DNA of 64,000 nucleotides, from positions 1,426,001 through 1,490,000 of the forward strand of contig NZ_CP166919.1 of NCBI RefSeq assembly GCF_041379765.1, read 5' to 3'. Under the pieces are notes generated by a model. The model saw only the letters and a list, made by a program, of their open reading frames with translations. It was not told the DNA's origin and did no database searches. Made by a program: the position numbers and the translations under genes. Shown here one piece after another: positions 62,506 to 64,000 of the stretch; the first letter of the stretch is position 1; the number at the start of each line of letters is the position of its first letter. Origin of the DNA: Thalassotalea sp. Sam97 (GTDB taxonomy: Bacteria; Pseudomonadota; Gammaproteobacteria; Enterobacterales; Alteromonadaceae).

Positions 62506-63944
62506 TGAGAAAATATCAACTGTTTATCGGTGGTCGCGATGTTGCGCCAACGTCGCAAGATTACTTTGATGTCGTCGCACCGGCAGAGCAAACGGTTATT
62601 GCTAAGGCAGCAAGGGCTGGTCACGCGGATGTTAACGCAGCTATACTGGTTGCTCATCAGGGATTTACGCAGTGGTCTTTATTAGCACCGAACGCGCGAG
62701 AAGCTGCGCTATTAAAAGCCGCAGATATCATCGCGCAACAGGGCACTGAGCGGTTATTGGATATATTGATTGATGAAAGTGGCTCGACCATTAGCAAAGC
62801 GAAAGTGGAAATTGCCTATAGTGTCGATTTGTTGCGCACAGCCGCTGGGGAAGCACGTCGTTTGTACGCAGAAACTTTCCCCAATGATAACCCCCAGCGT
62901 ATTTCGATGGTGATACGAGAACCGCTTGGTGTGGTGGCTGTTATATCACCATACAATGCGCCGTTAGCGTTGTTGTGTAAAATGGTGGCGTTCCCGCTTG
63001 CCGCAGGTAATGCGGTGGTGGTTAAACCGTCGGAGCAAACGCCGATTATCGCCATCGAATTTGCCAAAATGCTGGTGGAAGCGGGGATCCCCGGCGAGGC
63101 ACTTAATATATTAACAGGGTTCGGCGAGGAGTGTGGTGCACCTTTAGTAGAGCATGAGAGTATCGATGCTATTGCCTTTACGGGTTCTACGGAAATCGGT
63201 CAACGCATAGGACGCAATGCCATTCATCGCATGGTCAAAATGCAACTGGAGTTAGGTGGCAAAAGTGCCGCTATCGTCATGCCTGATGTTGACGTAAATA
63301 AAGCAGCTGAGATTGTCGCACAAGGCATATTCACCCACGCTGGGCAAATTTGTATGGCCAATTCACGGGTGGTTGTTCATAAAGAGATATACGCTGATTT
63401 TATTAGCGCACTGCACAAACAGTGTGAAACTCTTTGTGTGGGTAATTTACGTGATGAGCAGTGTGTCTATGGGCCTCTGATCAATCAAGCCGCGGTCGAT
63501 AAAGTTGAGTCGCATGTCGCCGATGCATTAGCAAAAGGGGCGACTCTACTCACTGGTGGTCATGTCATCTCGGGCTTAGTCTACGCGCCAACCATATTAT
63601 TAGAAACGCCACGAACCAGTTTAGCATGGCAAGAAGAGTCATTTGCTCCTTTGCTTAACATTGTTTGCGCCGATAATCTTGAGCAAGCAATAGAGATAGC
63701 CAATGATTGTCAATTCGGCTTATCAGCCAGTGTGCTAACAACCAACATCCATTGGGCGATGCAAGCGGCTAGGGGGATCAAGTCTGGCGCTGTTCATGTG
63801 GGCATGCATGCGTTTCAATCTAATGCCTTAGCGCCTATTGGTGGCAGTAAACTCAGTGGTATTGGTCGCAGTGGTGGTGCTTACTCGACGCAAGAGTTTA
63901 CCGATGTGAAGTGGGTAAGCATCGAGGTAAATTCGCCGTTTTAG
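62505..63944 (+). CDS. Aldehyde dehydrogenase (island copy 2)
   Basis: The product is 479 aa. It has the motifs GVVAVISPYNAPLALLCK, QLELGGKSAAIVMPD, the catalytic Cys in THAGQICMANSRVVVHK and ESFAPLLNIV. It resembles benzaldehyde/vanillin-type and lactaldehyde-type dehydrogenases. The start ATG overlaps the stop of the preceding ALDH. It is the last complete gene in the window, followed by a likely further gene 25 nt on. Confidence 0.86.
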   Translation: MRKYQLFIGGRDVAPTSQDYFDVVAPAEQTVIAKAARAGHADVNAAILVAHQGFTQWSLLAPNAREAALLKAADIIAQQGTERLLDILIDESGSTISKAKVEIAYSVDLLRTAAGEARRLYAETFPNDNPQRISMVIREPLGVVAVISPYNAPLALLCKMVAFPLAAGNAVVVKPSEQTPIIAIEFAKMLVEAGIPGEALNILTGFGEECGAPLVEHESIDAIAFTGSTEIGQRIGRNAIHRMVKMQLELGGKSAAIVMPDVDVNKAAEIVAQGIFTHAGQICMANSRVVVHKEIYADFISALHKQCETLCVGNLRDEQCVYGPLINQAAVDKVESHVADALAKGATLLTGGHVISGLVYAPTILLETPRTSLAWQEESFAPLLNIVCADNLEQAIEIANDCQFGLSASVLTTNIHWAMQAARGIKSGAVHVGMHAFQSNALAPIGGSKLSGIGRSGGAYSTQEFTDVKWVSIEVNSPF

Positions 63945-63968
63945 TGTGCAGCGATGAAGGAAGGTTGA

Positions 63969-64000
63969 ATGACGCATCAATGTAAGATCCATCGCCATTT
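63969..64000 (+). CDS. Start of a further gene (3' truncated by the window edge)
   Basis: ATG 63969 follows an AAGGAAGG ribosome binding site and opens MTHQCKIHRH before the window ends. The short gap and same direction suggest it belongs to the island operon. The product cannot be told. Confidence 0.4.
   Translation, partial: MTHQCKIHRH

Noticed and set aside
1..64000. CRISPR array, rRNA operon, prophage or transposase genes
   Set aside because: No regular repeat-spacer array, no rRNA sequence and no phage or transposase protein was seen in the window.

Overview
The window reads as chromosome of a marine-type gammaproteobacterium, most likely of the Alteromonadales (Colwellia/Thalassotalea-like). 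Three things suggest this: the order rimP-nusA-infB-rbfA-truB-rpsO-pnp-nlpI, an L-box lysine riboswitch in front of lysC, and moderately AT-rich coding sequence. The genus is an inference; no rRNA is present.

Layout. 1-450: 3' end of secG and tRNA-Leu(GAG). 725-6765: a chaperone-usher pilus locus with a divergent two-domain adhesin, two paralogous pilins, a chaperone and an usher. 6997-12067: a small thioredoxin-fold protein, then a tight operon of aldehyde dehydrogenase, glutamine-synthetase-like ligase, iron alcohol dehydrogenase and class I glutamine amidotransferase, which fits oxidation of a gamma-glutamylated amino alcohol. 12395-21299: a two-gene acyl-CoA dehydrogenase, ZntB, KatG, a YdcH-like protein and a KefG/KefB pair. 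All of this (about 21.5 kb) lies between tRNA-Leu and rimP. 22003-32204: the conserved translation/RNA operon from rimP to pnp and nlpI. 32210-43692: a putative secreted metallopeptidase coupled to nlpI, a CsdA-CsdE fusion, a VOC protein, ElyC, riboswitch-controlled LysC, glutathione peroxidase, a beta-hydroxyacid dehydrogenase, SbcB and PutP. 43852-45051: glutaryl-CoA dehydrogenase.

45231-64000 is a catabolic island and the most interesting part. It holds an isochorismatase-like amidase, two PuuE/imidase-like CE4 hydrolases, a flavin reductase, two unrecognised beta-barrel-like proteins, a rubredoxin-reductase fusion, a Rieske oxygenase, an SDR resembling plant chlorophyll b reductase (NYC1/NOL), an MFS transporter, a membrane protein, a double-domain nitrilase, a protein resembling plant red chlorophyll catabolite reductase (RCCR), an acyl-CoA-dehydrogenase-like flavoenzyme and two aldehyde dehydrogenases. 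Three of these correspond in family to NYC1/NOL, PAO and RCCR of plant chlorophyll breakdown. The amidases and imidase-like enzymes could recover nitrogen from pyrrole-derived imides. A GATATAA-type palindromic motif lies in all three divergent promoter regions of the core (51.8, 53.9 and 57.1 kb), which suggests one regulon. The tetrapyrrole assignment is a hypothesis from remembered family motifs and gene context.

Short tandem duplications of 13-16 nt sit at several gene junctions. No CRISPR array, rRNA, integrase or transposase gene was seen.
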